Both the position numbers and the translations under genes were made by a program. From positions 1 to 64,000 of the forward strand of contig NZ_JPIK01000028.1 in the NCBI RefSeq assembly GCF_000717475.1: a stretch of DNA of 64,000 bases, read 5' to 3'. The notes beneath the pieces are model-generated. The model did not search any database. It saw only the letters and a program-made list of their open reading frames with translations, and had not been told where the DNA came from. The stretch is from Desulfonatronum thiodismutans. Its GTDB lineage: Bacteria > Desulfobacterota > Desulfovibrionia > Desulfovibrionales > Desulfonatronaceae. Positions 33,489 to 43,346 of the stretch are shown here, piece by piece (positions within the stretch are counted from its first letter, which is position 1; each line of letters begins with the position of its first letter).

Positions 33489-36400
33489 ATGCATATGGGC
33501 ATTCTTCATTGCGTCATCAACCGCTCCCTCAATATGTCTGAACATCCCGCCCCCACCTTGAACATGACCGATGATATCATGGCCGTGTTCGACGGCACCC
33601 CGGCCCTGCTCTGCGTCCTGGACGAGGAACAACGCATCCTGTTCGCCAATCGGGCCATGCGCGACTTCCTGGACATGGGCGTCGAAGACCTGCACCTCGG
33701 CCGGGCCTGCGGCGTATTCGGATGCATCAGGGCCCGGGAGCACCCGCGAGGTTGCGGATACGGCCAGAGCTGCGCCGTTTGCGAGCTGAATATCGCCATG
33801 CAGAGCACGCTCCAAACCGGTATCTCGTTTCAGGACATCGAATTCCGGACCACGCTGGTCAGCGACGAGGGCCATAGGGACGTCGTCCTGCTGGGGGCCA
33901 CGGCCCTGCTGATGGTGAACAACCGGAGCAGACTCCTGCTGACCTTGTCCGACATTACGGCCCGGGACCGAATGGAACAGAATCTGCGCGAGACCCAGGA
34001 GCGTTTTCAGACTCTGTTCCATGCCAGCCCCAACCCGCTGATTCTGACCGCCATGAAGGACGGCAAGATCGTTGAAATCAATGAGGCATTCATGGCCCTA
34101 AGCGGGTACAGCCGCCAGGAGGTCCTGGGTAAAACCGTCCTGGAACTTAATATTTGGAAATACCCCGAGGAAAGGGACGTGTTTTTGGACATCCTGAGAA
34201 AGAACGGCACTTGCTCCCGCCATGAAGCCGATTTCCGCATGAAAAACAACAAGTTGCTCACCGGGCTGATGTTTTCCAAAATGATTCAGTTACACGGTCA
34301 ACCGTATATTTTCTCCGCGGTCCAGGACATCAGCGAGCAGAAGCGGATGGCACAGGCCCTGGCCTCCAGCGAACTCCAGTTTCGAATGCTGTTTGAACAC
34401 CACAACGACGCCATTTTGTGGGCTGATGTCGACGGCTACCTGCTCCGTTGCAATCAGGCGGCTGAAGATCTGTTTGAACGTAGCCGGGACGAATTGATCG
34501 GGATGCATCAGACCGAGCTGCATCCTCCCGAACGGCTCGAGTTCTATCATGAGCTGTTCAAGGACAATGCCCAAAACCGAAAAAATATCGCGGCGGATGT
34601 GGAAATCATCAGCAAATCCGGCATGATCAAGCCGGTTGAAATCCTTTCCACCATCATTGATGTGGACGGCAAGACCATCACCCAGGGAATTTTCGTGGAC
34701 ATCGGCGAACGGGTCGCGGCCCGCAAGCAGATCCAGTACCAGATCGACCTGCAGCACCTGCTCATGGACCTTTCCTTGCTCTTCCTGAACGTGCCCATGG
34801 ATTTCCTGGACGAGGCCCTGCAGGAAGCCCTGGCCCGGGTCGGAGAGTTTTCCAAGACCGACCGTGTTTATATTTTCTCATATAACGTTGCGCAGCGGAC
34901 CATGCGCAACACTCATGAATGGTGTGCCCCGGAGATTGAACCGAAAATCAACAACCTCCAAAACGTCTCGTTCGACGAAGCGCCGAACCAGATCACTCAT
35001 CATCAAGCCGGGAAACCTTTTTACATCAACGACGTCAGCGACCTGCCCGAAACCGACCCGTTGCGAAAGCATCTGGCGGACCAAGGCATTCTCTCCGTGC
35101 TCTCGTTGCCGTTGCTGGACGGACAGGAATGCATCGGGTTCGTGGGTTTCGACTCGGTCCAGCGTCGAAGGGAATGGTCGGACACGGAGATCAAGTTGTT
35201 CATGGTCCTGGCGGAACTCCTGGTCAACGTCATTCGCCGCAAACGTCGAGAGGAGGAGTTGAAAACGGCCAGGGCCGAAGCGGAACGGGCCAATATCGCC
35301 AAAAGCCGCTTTTTGGCCACCATGAGTCACGAAATCCGTACGCCCATGAACGGCGTGGTGGGCATGACCGAATTGCTTCTGGATACGGAGTTGAACGAGG
35401 AACAGTCCAGATACGCACAGGTGATCCACGCCAGCGGCGAAGCCCTGCTCAGGCTGATAAACGACATCCTGGACTTCTCCAAAATCGAGGCCGACAAGCT
35501 GGAACTCGAAAAAGTGCCTTTTTCCCTGCCCGAGGTTCTGGACGCGACGGTGAACATGCTGGCCGTGACCGCCCAGACGAAAGGCCTACACCTCGGCTGG
35601 CAAATACACGACGACGTGCCCATCGCCCTTGTAGGCGATCCCCTGCGTCTGCGCCAGATTCTGCTCAATCTGTGCGGAAATGCCGTAAAATTTACGGAAA
35701 AGGGGGAAGTGGAGATCGAGGTTAATGTCGAAGGGGAGCGCGAAGAGGTTCATCTTCGCTTCTCGATTCGAGACACCGGCCCAGGCATCCCCGCGGACAA
35801 GCTCCAGCTCCTGTTTCAATGCTTCCAGCAGGTGGACGCGTCCACCACCCGGCAATTCGGCGGCACCGGCCTCGGATTGGCCATCTCCAAGCGTCTGGCG
35901 GAAATAATGGACGGAAAAATCGGCGTGGAAAGCACTGAAGGCCGGGGCTCCACCTTCTGGTTCACGGCTCGGTTCGGTAAGCAGCCCGGATCATGCACCT
36001 TCGAAAGCCCGAGCCGAACCACGCTCCGAGAAGCACGCCTGCCCGAACATTCGGAACAGATTCCACAAGTGCAGCCGGGCCTTCGCGTCTTGCTGGTGGA
36101 GGACAACCCGGTCAACCAACTCGTGGCCCGGAAGATGTTGCAAAAAATGGGCATTTTGGCGGATACGGCGAACAATGGACAAAAAGCCGTGGCCGCCATG
36201 AAAAACCGGGCCTACGATCTGGTGTTCATGGACATCGAAATGCCGATCATGGACGGGCTGGAGGCGACGGGAAAAATAAGGAGTCTGGAGTCGGAAGCCG
36301 GAAGTCAGAGTTCCGACCCTCATGTCTCAGGTTTCAACCCTCAGCCCTCCCATCGGCGTACGCCGATTATTGCCCTGACCGCCCACGCCGTGCATGGAGA

Positions 36401-36896
36401 CCGGGAGAGATTCCTGGCCGCAGGCTTTGACGACTATCTGACCAAGCCTCTGCGGTTCGAGACCTTGCGCAAAACCCTGATCCAATGGATGCAACCGGCA
36501 AGTTCGCCCGACGGGCCTCTTTCCAAGACCGCATCCTGCATGGAGTCGGCCACGGAAACCGACGCTGTCTGTAACAAGCCGGAACTTTTGGACCGGGTCA
36601 TGGGGGATCACGATCTGGTTCATGACGTGCTCCGTTCTCTGGTTGACAACGGGGCCGCACGGATCTCGGCCATCAAGGATCATCTGTCGCGGAGGAACGC
36701 GAAGGCCGTCGGAGAGGAAGCCCACGGCCTGAAGGGCGCGGCCTTGAACTGCAGCTGCCCGCACTTGGCCGAGACAGCCCAAAAAATGGAGGACGCGGGC
36801 CGAAACAACGACCTTGACGAGCTTCGAAGCCTGCTTCCACGGTTGGAGCGGGACTTCGCTGCGGTGCGCGATCTGGTGGCGCGCTCGTCCCCCTAA
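33489..36896 (+). CDS. Hybrid sensor histidine kinase (PAS-GAF-HisKA-HATPase-REC-Hpt)
   Basis: This cytoplasmic hybrid kinase has 1135 residues and no membrane segment. It contains PAS-type sensors at about 25-400 (IVEINEAFMALSGYSRQEV and LLRCNQAAEDLFERSRDEL), a GAF-like domain at about 420-585, HisKA with the phospho-acceptor in FLATMSHEIRTPMNG, an ATPase domain (LLNLCGNAVKFTEKG, DTGPGIPADKL, FGGTGLGLAIS), a receiver with VLLVEDNPVNQL and the phospho-Asp in LVFMDIEMPIMDG, and a C-terminal Hpt with EEAHGLKGAALN. This is a complete phosphorelay in one protein. The start could be 33489 or 33534; neither has a strong ribosome site. The output partner is unknown. Confidence 0.92.
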   Translation: MHMGILHCVINRSLNMSEHPAPTLNMTDDIMAVFDGTPALLCVLDEEQRILFANRAMRDFLDMGVEDLHLGRACGVFGCIRAREHPRGCGYGQSCAVCELNIAMQSTLQTGISFQDIEFRTTLVSDEGHRDVVLLGATALLMVNNRSRLLLTLSDITARDRMEQNLRETQERFQTLFHASPNPLILTAMKDGKIVEINEAFMALSGYSRQEVLGKTVLELNIWKYPEERDVFLDILRKNGTCSRHEADFRMKNNKLLTGLMFSKMIQLHGQPYIFSAVQDISEQKRMAQALASSELQFRMLFEHHNDAILWADVDGYLLRCNQAAEDLFERSRDELIGMHQTELHPPERLEFYHELFKDNAQNRKNIAADVEIISKSGMIKPVEILSTIIDVDGKTITQGIFVDIGERVAARKQIQYQIDLQHLLMDLSLLFLNVPMDFLDEALQEALARVGEFSKTDRVYIFSYNVAQRTMRNTHEWCAPEIEPKINNLQNVSFDEAPNQITHHQAGKPFYINDVSDLPETDPLRKHLADQGILSVLSLPLLDGQECIGFVGFDSVQRRREWSDTEIKLFMVLAELLVNVIRRKRREEELKTARAEAERANIAKSRFLATMSHEIRTPMNGVVGMTELLLDTELNEEQSRYAQVIHASGEALLRLINDILDFSKIEADKLELEKVPFSLPEVLDATVNMLAVTAQTKGLHLGWQIHDDVPIALVGDPLRLRQILLNLCGNAVKFTEKGEVEIEVNVEGEREEVHLRFSIRDTGPGIPADKLQLLFQCFQQVDASTTRQFGGTGLGLAISKRLAEIMDGKIGVESTEGRGSTFWFTARFGKQPGSCTFESPSRTTLREARLPEHSEQIPQVQPGLRVLLVEDNPVNQLVARKMLQKMGILADTANNGQKAVAAMKNRAYDLVFMDIEMPIMDGLEATGKIRSLESEAGSQSSDPHVSGFNPQPSHRRTPIIALTAHAVHGDRERFLAAGFDDYLTKPLRFETLRKTLIQWMQPASSPDGPLSKTASCMESATETDAVCNKPELLDRVMGDHDLVHDVLRSLVDNGAARISAIKDHLSRRNAKAVGEEAHGLKGAALNCSCPHLAETAQKMEDAGRNNDLDELRSLLPRLERDFAAVRDLVARSSP

Positions 36897-36923
36897 CTGA
36901 GTGTTGAAAACGTCCTAATTCGA

Positions 36924-37047
36924 CAGTCCGTTCAAAAACCCCAAGTGCAAGAAGCAAAAAAAGCTCAAGGTCGAAGCGTATTTATTCATACGTGAGAGTT
37001 TGAACTTTTTGCAGCAACGCAGCAATTGGGAGTTTTTCAACGGACTG
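36924..37047. repeat. Inverted-repeat element, copy B
   Basis: This 124-base element is nearly identical to copy A (25314-25438), with the same terminal arms CAGTCCGTTCAAAAAC and GTTTTTCAACGGACTG and the same loop. It sits exactly between two convergent genes, 27 bases after the hybrid kinase stop and touching the helicase stop at 37048. Its long hairpin could serve both as a terminator. Confidence 0.85.
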
Positions 37048-38589
37048 TTAACCTTCCGACCCGCCTGAACCGCCTTCGGCGGCCATTTTGCTTGCTTCCC
37101 CGGTCTTGGGTTTGCGTCGGCGGCGTTTCTTCTTGGCCGCCGCAACGGACGGATCGGCCTGAACGGCTTGGGCAACGGGCTTTTTCCGGAACTTGGGTTC
37201 CGCGTCGACTTCGGGACGAGGCGGAGAGACGTTCATGGAACGCTGGTACATCTCGTCCAGGAGCAGGGCCAGCAAGGCCGCGGTGTCCTCGCTCTGGGCG
37301 AACCTGGGGATGGTCGGAAGAAAGCGGGCGGCCCGCTCTTTTTGGGCCAGGGTCAACCGGCGTTGCTTGTTTTCCAACAGCACCGTGATCCGGTTCTCCA
37401 GCACGGGCAGGACATCGGACTCCTCCGGAGCAGGGCGCTCCAGCATCTTGATTCCGAACCGGGTCGCGATCCGACCCAGCTCGATCTTCTCCATGATGTC
37501 TACCAGGGTGATCACCGAGCCCGAAGCTCCGGCCCGTCCGGTTCGCCCGGCCCGGTGGATATAGGACTCCGGATCCTCCGGGGCTTCGTACAAAAAGACA
37601 TGAGACAGCCCGGGGATGTCGATGCCCCGTCCGGCCACGTCCGTGGCCACCAGAAAGCGCAGATTGCCGGAACGGATCCGGGCCAGGACCTCTTCGCGCT
37701 TGTTCTGGGTGAGATTGGAGGAAATATCCTCGGCGTCGAACCCATACTGCTTGAGAATCGCCGCCACGAACTCCACGTTGTTCTTGGTGTTGCAGAAAAT
37801 AATCGCCGAGGTGGGGTTTTCCATCTCCAGCAGGCGGATCAGGACCTTGTCCCGCTGCATGGGCGGAACCACGCAGAAGGAATGGTCGATTTCCGCGATA
37901 TGCACCTGATCCCCGGACAGGCCGAGAAAGGCCGGTTCGCTCAAGAACTCCCGCCCCAGGCGGATCACGCTTTCCGGATAGGTGGCTGAAAACATGAAGG
38001 CGTCGTAGCCAGCGGACGGCAGGTAGCGCTGCAATTCGCGCATGTCCGGGTAAAAGCCCACGGAGAGCATCCGGTCCGCCTCGTCGAAGATCAACGTGCG
38101 CAGACGATCCAGAGTGAGATTGCGACCCAGCAGATGATCCAGAATCCGGCCCGGGGTGCCCACTACCAAATGCGCGCCCTGGCGAAAGGCGTCCCGCTGG
38201 GCCTGATACCCCACGCCGCCGTACACCGGGACCACGTTCAACCCGCTCTCCCCGGCCAAAACCTTGGCCTCCTCAGCCACCTGCCGGGCCAGCTCCCGGG
38301 TGGGAGTCAGCACCAGGGCCTGACAATCCGGACGGGAAACGTCGATCCGCTCCAGCAAAGGCAGGATAAAGGCCCCGGTCTTTCCGCTCCCGGTCCGGGC
38401 CTGAACCATGACGTCTTGCCCGGCCAAAACGTAAGGGATGGCCTTGGTCTGCACCAGCGTCAGCTCGGACCATCCGGCCCGGGTACAGCCTGCTCGTAGC
38501 GCCTCTGGCAATCCGGCCAATTCGGCCTCGGGCAGTTCAGGATTCGGCCCGGCTATCTGGGATTGTTGGCTATTATTCGCTTCGGTCAA
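37048..38589 (-). CDS. DEAD-box RNA helicase with basic C-terminal tail
   Basis: The family motifs are all present: Q motif (ELTLVQTKAIPYVLAG), Walker A ARTGSGKTGAF, PTRELARQV, DEAD in IFDEADRMLSVGF, FSATYPES and IHRAGRTGRAG. The last ~50 residues are rich in Lys and Arg (AAAKKKRRRRKPK), probably for RNA binding. The start is a TTG at 38589, with GAGGAG 6 bases upstream. It is a paralogue of the helicase at 16317-17600, not a copy: tails and linkers differ. Its stop codon abuts inverted-repeat copy B. Confidence 0.92.
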   Translation of the reverse strand: MTEANNSQQSQIAGPNPELPEAELAGLPEALRAGCTRAGWSELTLVQTKAIPYVLAGQDVMVQARTGSGKTGAFILPLLERIDVSRPDCQALVLTPTRELARQVAEEAKVLAGESGLNVVPVYGGVGYQAQRDAFRQGAHLVVGTPGRILDHLLGRNLTLDRLRTLIFDEADRMLSVGFYPDMRELQRYLPSAGYDAFMFSATYPESVIRLGREFLSEPAFLGLSGDQVHIAEIDHSFCVVPPMQRDKVLIRLLEMENPTSAIIFCNTKNNVEFVAAILKQYGFDAEDISSNLTQNKREEVLARIRSGNLRFLVATDVAGRGIDIPGLSHVFLYEAPEDPESYIHRAGRTGRAGASGSVITLVDIMEKIELGRIATRFGIKMLERPAPEESDVLPVLENRITVLLENKQRRLTLAQKERAARFLPTIPRFAQSEDTAALLALLLDEMYQRSMNVSPPRPEVDAEPKFRKKPVAQAVQADPSVAAAKKKRRRRKPKTGEASKMAAEGGSGGSEG

Positions 38590-38658
38590 TTGTTGCTCCT
38601 CGATTGTAAAATAAATTTGTTTCTCTTCTGCATATACGGCATATGGCTGTTAAACCGC

Positions 38659-38752
38659 ACTGGATTCCGGCTTTCGCCGGAATGACGTATAGCACTAAAT
38701 CGTTCCCAAGTCAGTCCTACCGGCGAAAGCCGACGCGTTTGCGGTATCCAGG
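38659..38752. repeat. Interspersed palindromic repeat, copy 1
   Basis: The left part begins ACTGGATTCCGGCTTTCGCC, with its own hairpin (CCGGCTTTCGCCGG), then GAATGACG. The right part is roughly its reverse complement (CCTACCGGCGAAAGCCGA, ending TATCCAGG). A degenerate second copy lies at 45933-46013. Repeats with this ACTGGATTCC...GAATGAC pattern are common in many genomes and behave as REP-like elements. Confidence 0.65.
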
Positions 38753-38809
38753 CCGCTTTTTACTCTGATGATCTGAGTATTTGCGATATTTGATTGTTTA
38801 GCCCGCATT

Positions 38810-41800
38810 TCACCAATCCATGGTCGCCTTCCAGGCTGCGGCCAGGCGTTCCACGGATGCGGCAAGCACCGGGGCGTCGGCGTTGTTGATCAGCAATGTC
38901 GGTTCCTGGTCCACATGGCCGATGCGGGCCAGGGCTTGGCCCGCGAACAGGGCTTCGAATTCCGGTGCTTGCTCCGGGGCCACGCAGACCAGCAGGCGAC
39001 CGGCGGATTCGCTGTAAAGCAAGGTTGTCGCGGACAGATCGTGGGGACAGGCAGGAACCTGGGCCAGATCAATCCACGCCCCCAGGCGTCCGCCAATAGC
39101 CATTTCCGCCAAAGCCGCCCCCAGGCCTCCGTCGGAGAGGTCGTGGGTCGCCCGGACCAGGCCGGAGCGGATGGCCGCGTGCAGGGTTTGGTAACGCAGG
39201 CGATTGGCCAGGGCGTCCACTTGGGGGATCAACCCTTGCGACAGCCTCAATTCATCGGCCAGCTCGGAACCACCCAACTCCGAGCGGGTCACGCCCAAGA
39301 GATAGATCAGGTCACCAGGCTGCTTGAAGTCCGACGACACGCAGGCCCGGACATCCTCCACCACCCCCACCAGACTGAAAAGCACGGTGGGCGGGACGGA
39401 AATCTTGACCCCGGCCACGGAGTAGTCGTTCTTCATGGAGTCCTTGCCCGAAACGCAGGGCACGCCGTAAGCTAGGCAGTAGTGAGCCAGGGCCTGGTTG
39501 GCCCGGACCAGTTGGGCCAGCTTGTGGCGGCCGTCCGGGGTCTTTTCGGACTGCACCGGATCGCACCAGCAGAAGTTGTCCACTCCGGCCATCCGCGCCG
39601 GATCCGCGCCCACGGCCACGGCGTTGCGCACGGCCTCGTCCACGGCGTTGGCGGTCATCCAGTAGGTGTCCAGATCGCTGAACTTTGGGCAGATTCCATG
39701 GGAGACCACCAGCCCCTGGTGGGAATCCAGCAACGGCCGGATCACCGCAGCGTCCGTGGGGCCGTCGGCCCGGGCACCCATCAAGGGCTTGATCACGCTC
39801 CCGCCCTGGACCTCGTGGTCGTACTGGCGGATGACGTACTCCTTGCTGCAGACGTTGAGCCGCCCGAGAATGCGCTCCAAGAGTCCGCCGTGGTCGATGT
39901 CGCCGCCGGGTTCGACCCGAACGTCATGCTGCTCCACGTCATGCTGTTCCGGCGGCGTCCAAACGGCCTCCAGGCGCATCTGGGGCGTGCCGTTATGCAG
40001 AAAATCCATCTCCAGGCTGCCCACCACCCGATCACCAAAGCGGATGTGGAACAGCCCGTTGTCCGTGAACGTCCCCATGGCCGTGGCCTCCACGTCCATG
40101 CGCCGGGCCAGGGCCAGGAAGGCGTCCAGTTCCTCCGGGGCCACGGCCGCGGTCATCCGTTCCTGGGCTTCGGAAAGCAGGATTTCCCAAGGCGTCAGTC
40201 CGTCGTACTTCAAGGGGGCCAGACTCAGGTCCAGATCGCAGCCGCCGCTGTCCTGGGCCATCTCGCCCACCGAGGAACTCAAGCCCCCGGCGCCGTTGTC
40301 CGTGATGGCCCGGTACAGGCCCCGATCCCGGGCGGTCATCAGAAAGTCGTACATCTTGCGTTGGGTGATGGGGTCACCGATCTGCACCGCGGTGGCCGGG
40401 GAGTCCTCGTGCAGTTCCTCGGAGGAAAAAGTGGCCCCGTGGATGCCGTCCTTGCCGATCCGCCCGCCAATCATCACGATCACGTCTCCGGGCCGGACCT
40501 CCTTGTCATGGCTGGGCCGTCCGGCCACCACGGACGGCATGATCCCCACGGTCCCGCAGAAGATCAGCGGCTTGCCCAGAAACCGCTCGTGAAAGACCAG
40601 CGAACCGTTGACCGTGGGAATGCCGGACTTGTTCCCGCCGTGCTCCACGCCTTCGCGCACGCCCTCCAGCACCCGGCGGGGATGAAGCAGTCGCGGGGGC
40701 AGGGCCTGATCGTAAAAAGGCGAGCCCAGGCAGAAGACATCGGTATTGCAGAGCAGGTTCGCGCCCAGGCCGGTGCCCATGGGGTCGCGGTTCACGCCCA
40801 CGATCCCGGTCAGGGCCCCGCCGTACGGGTCCAGAGCCGAAGGGCTGTTGTGGGTCTCCACCTTCACGCAGATATTGTGATCCTGGTCGAACCGGATCAC
40901 TCCGGCGTTGTCCTTGAACACGGACAAACAGAAGTCGTCCGCGCCCATGCGTCGGCGCAACAAGGCCGTGGGGTTCTGGATAAAGGTCTTGTACAGACTA
41001 TTGATGGTTTTCGAAGCGCCCCCGGTGGCAGGAGAACCGTCCGGAGTCGTGATCCGGTAGTCGATTCGGGCATTGAAAATCTTGTGCTTGCAGTGCTCGG
41101 ACCAGGTCTGAGCCAGGGCTTCCAGTTCCACGTCCGTGGGGGATTCCGGCAGCCCCTGGGCCGCGCGGGCCGCGCGGACGTCCGACCGCTCGTAATAGCC
41201 GCGGATGGCCGACATTTCCTCCAGACTAAGGGCCAGGACGCCCTTGCGGCTGATCTCCAGCAGTTCAGCGTCGCTGAGACCGGAAAGCGCAATGGTCTGG
41301 ACCGCGTCGCTGGGGCGACCGACAACCTGGGCGGCCCGGGCCGGAAAACCGGGCTCGGCTTGCCACTGGGCCAAGCTTTTCAGATCGAAGCGCTGAATCA
41401 GTTCGTTGGCCAGCAAGTCCGTGGCGATGCGCCGGGCGTCGGATTCGTCGATGTTCCCTGACAGCAGGTACCGGGTGGAGGTGTACACGGCGAAATCCTT
41501 GGGCCAGGGCACTGGCAGGCCCAGGACCATGGCCACGCTCTGGGCCGCGGTCCGGCCTTCGTTGTCCGTCACGCCGGGCCGGAATCCCACCTCCAGGGTC
41601 CAGGCGAATCCCGCTTCCGGTAGCGGCAATGGTTGCAGGGAGGCTTGGTGCAGGATGGGATCATGGAGGACATGGCGCTCCAAAACCAAGCGGATCCGGG
41701 CTTCATCCAGTCCGGCAACGGTAAAGACCTTGATGGTCCGGACATCGTCCACGGCCAAGCCCAACTCCTGGGAAATCTTCCGGCTGACCCGGCTTCCGAG

Positions 41801-41848
41801 GGTATCCGTCACATGGGGCCGCAGGCCCACTTCCACCCGCCACAACAT
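38810..41848 (-). CDS. purL: Phosphoribosylformylglycinamidine synthase, PurS-PurL fusion
   Basis: This enzyme converts FGAR to FGAM in purine synthesis. The first ~165 residues contain two PurS-like repeats (LWRVEVGLRPHVTDTLGSRV and LEVGFRPGVTDNEGRTA). The rest is PurL: LAQTWSEHCKHKIFNA, KVETHNSPSALDPYGGALTG, DPMGTGLGANLL, ITDNGAGGLSSSVGEMAQ, and a C-terminal ATHDLSDGGLGAALAEMA. There is no C-terminal glutaminase, so a separate PurQ must supply ammonia; it is not in the window. A structured 216-base leader precedes it. At 1012 residues the length fits a PurSL fusion. Confidence 0.9.
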   Translation of the reverse strand: MLWRVEVGLRPHVTDTLGSRVSRKISQELGLAVDDVRTIKVFTVAGLDEARIRLVLERHVLHDPILHQASLQPLPLPEAGFAWTLEVGFRPGVTDNEGRTAAQSVAMVLGLPVPWPKDFAVYTSTRYLLSGNIDESDARRIATDLLANELIQRFDLKSLAQWQAEPGFPARAAQVVGRPSDAVQTIALSGLSDAELLEISRKGVLALSLEEMSAIRGYYERSDVRAARAAQGLPESPTDVELEALAQTWSEHCKHKIFNARIDYRITTPDGSPATGGASKTINSLYKTFIQNPTALLRRRMGADDFCLSVFKDNAGVIRFDQDHNICVKVETHNSPSALDPYGGALTGIVGVNRDPMGTGLGANLLCNTDVFCLGSPFYDQALPPRLLHPRRVLEGVREGVEHGGNKSGIPTVNGSLVFHERFLGKPLIFCGTVGIMPSVVAGRPSHDKEVRPGDVIVMIGGRIGKDGIHGATFSSEELHEDSPATAVQIGDPITQRKMYDFLMTARDRGLYRAITDNGAGGLSSSVGEMAQDSGGCDLDLSLAPLKYDGLTPWEILLSEAQERMTAAVAPEELDAFLALARRMDVEATAMGTFTDNGLFHIRFGDRVVGSLEMDFLHNGTPQMRLEAVWTPPEQHDVEQHDVRVEPGGDIDHGGLLERILGRLNVCSKEYVIRQYDHEVQGGSVIKPLMGARADGPTDAAVIRPLLDSHQGLVVSHGICPKFSDLDTYWMTANAVDEAVRNAVAVGADPARMAGVDNFCWCDPVQSEKTPDGRHKLAQLVRANQALAHYCLAYGVPCVSGKDSMKNDYSVAGVKISVPPTVLFSLVGVVEDVRACVSSDFKQPGDLIYLLGVTRSELGGSELADELRLSQGLIPQVDALANRLRYQTLHAAIRSGLVRATHDLSDGGLGAALAEMAIGGRLGAWIDLAQVPACPHDLSATTLLYSESAGRLLVCVAPEQAPEFEALFAGQALARIGHVDQEPTLLINNADAPVLAASVERLAAAWKATMDW

Positions 41849-42064
41849 AGGCGCTCCTGAATCTTAGATTCTTGGTTCACGGTTCGCTCGATCCCGCGCT
41901 GGAGCGCGGAAACGAAAAAGGACATCAGGGTCGTTTGGGGAGGGTTTCCCGGCGAAGCCGGCAGAGAACCCGCCGTGAAAGACGGGGTGATCACATTCAG
42001 GAGGAAAGCGGCGTCAGTACGGGCGGCGACCATTTCGGCTTGGTTCCCGGCTACGGGGCCGGGG
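41849..42064 (-). promoter_or_regulatory. Structured leader upstream of purL
   Basis: The 216 bases between the polyprenyl synthase stop and purL can fold into several hairpins: GGGTT/AACCC (41942-41946 with 41967-41971) around CCGGC-GAA-GCCGG, and CGCGCT/AGCGCG (41895-41900 with 41903-41908) nearer the gene. A frame runs through it, but its content follows the palindromes and is not convincing protein. It may be an attenuator or other RNA control of purL, or a repeat element. It matches no riboswitch class that I recognise. Confidence 0.35.
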
Positions 42065-43114
42065 CTATTTTTCGCGGTGCAGAGTGTGTTGGAGGGCTTC
42101 CTGAAGGGCCACGCGTTCCGGGCATTCAGGAAGAGAAGTCAGGGCCTTTTCGGCCAAAACAATGTACCGGGCCGCCCGAGAGCGGGTCTCTTCCACGCAG
42201 CCGGCGTCGCGCACCGCCTGCACGACCCGACCGTGGCGGGCCGTATCCTGAGCGGAGAGTGCGCCGGGATCGGCCGCCGCGCCCAGGGCTCGCACCCAAG
42301 CCAGGGTTTCCCGGCGTTCGGCCTCGGGCAAGATTTCCAGGTAGCAAATCAGAGGCAGGGTCAGTTTGCCTTCCCGCAGATCATTGCCCACGGGCTTTCC
42401 GGCCACCTCGGCCTTGGCCGAGTAATCCAGGGCATCGTCCGTGAGCTGAAAAGCAACGCCCAGGTTGATGCCGTAGTCCAGGGCGGCCTGGGCCGCTTGT
42501 TCGTCCCCGCCGGCCGCCAAAGCTCCGCAATGACAAGCTGCCTGGATCAGGTAGGCCGTCTTGCCGGTGATGATCTCCAGATAGTGCTCCTGGGACAAAG
42601 TGGGGCACTTGATCCACTCCAGTTCCTGAATTTCCCCGGAAACCGTGCGCATGATGGCCTCGGCCACCCTCCAGCTCAAACGTGCGTCGCCATACTCGGC
42701 CACGAGCCTGTTGGCCAAGGCCAGCAGCACGTCCCCGGCCAGGATGGTTTCGGTCTTGCCGTAGACGAGATGGGCCGTGGTCCGGCCGCGGCGCAGGTCG
42801 CTGCCGTCCAGAATGTCGTCATGCAGCAACGTGGCCGAATGCAGAAACTCCATGGAGCAGGCCAGAGGATAAATGTCTGATTCGCCTGAAGAGGATAGTA
42901 AAGAAGAAGACGCGGACAAAACGCGTTCTCCCGTGCCGCGAGAAACGCACCGAAAAAAAAGAATAGCCAATAACGGCCGCAACCGCTTGCCCCCGGCCAT
43001 GAGCACATGCTCGGCCACGGCACGGACCAGTTCCGGCAGCTCCCGGGTCTCCCGGGCCAACCGGTCGTTGATGATCGGCAATTCGTCCTGAAGAAGGCCT
43101 TGAAGAACGTGCAT
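42065..43114 (-). CDS. Polyprenyl (trans-isoprenyl) diphosphate synthase
   Basis: This enzyme joins isopentenyl units into the long-chain diphosphate used for quinones or other isoprenoids. The first aspartate-rich motif is in LLHDDILDGSDLRRG and the second in FQLTDDALDYSAKAEV; GGKRLRPLL and GKTAYLI are also conserved. Between RPLLAILFF and YPLACSMEF there is an extra serine-rich stretch of about 20 residues (GERVLSASSSLLSSSGESD), coded by unusually purine-rich DNA on the + strand around 42890-42960. ATG 43114 (MHVLQGLLQDELP) has AGAGG nearby; 43168 is an alternative. Chain length cannot be predicted with confidence. Confidence 0.88.
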   Translation of the reverse strand: MHVLQGLLQDELPIINDRLARETRELPELVRAVAEHVLMAGGKRLRPLLAILFFRCVSRGTGERVLSASSSLLSSSGESDIYPLACSMEFLHSATLLHDDILDGSDLRRGRTTAHLVYGKTETILAGDVLLALANRLVAEYGDARLSWRVAEAIMRTVSGEIQELEWIKCPTLSQEHYLEIITGKTAYLIQAACHCGALAAGGDEQAAQAALDYGINLGVAFQLTDDALDYSAKAEVAGKPVGNDLREGKLTLPLICYLEILPEAERRETLAWVRALGAAADPGALSAQDTARHGRVVQAVRDAGCVEETRSRAARYIVLAEKALTSLPECPERVALQEALQHTLHREK

Positions 43115-43346
43115 CCGGCCTCTGTTATCCGCTTCCCTTGTCCAAGGCAAGGATTTTTCTCTCGCCATGGACAGCCGCCGCGCTCCGCCTAACTTGGAGC
43201 ACGGGCACCGTAAAAGCCTTCCGGGACGGATTCCAAGCTCATGGTGCCAAAAATTCCAAAAAGGCGCGATTCAATCAAGACAAAGGCCCTGAAAGTCGGC
43301 CTGGCTCGAGGGCATTCAGTCCGTACCCAGGCCTCGGCGCGGGATA

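Noticed and set aside
39482..41461. 659-codon plus-strand frame opposite purL
   Set aside because: It is an antisense shadow of the PurS-PurL gene with no domain or ribosome site.
41809..42033. 74-codon frame just upstream of and overlapping purL
   Set aside because: Its sequence follows the hairpins of the leader and it overlaps the purL start; it is better explained as structured DNA or RNA than as a protein.
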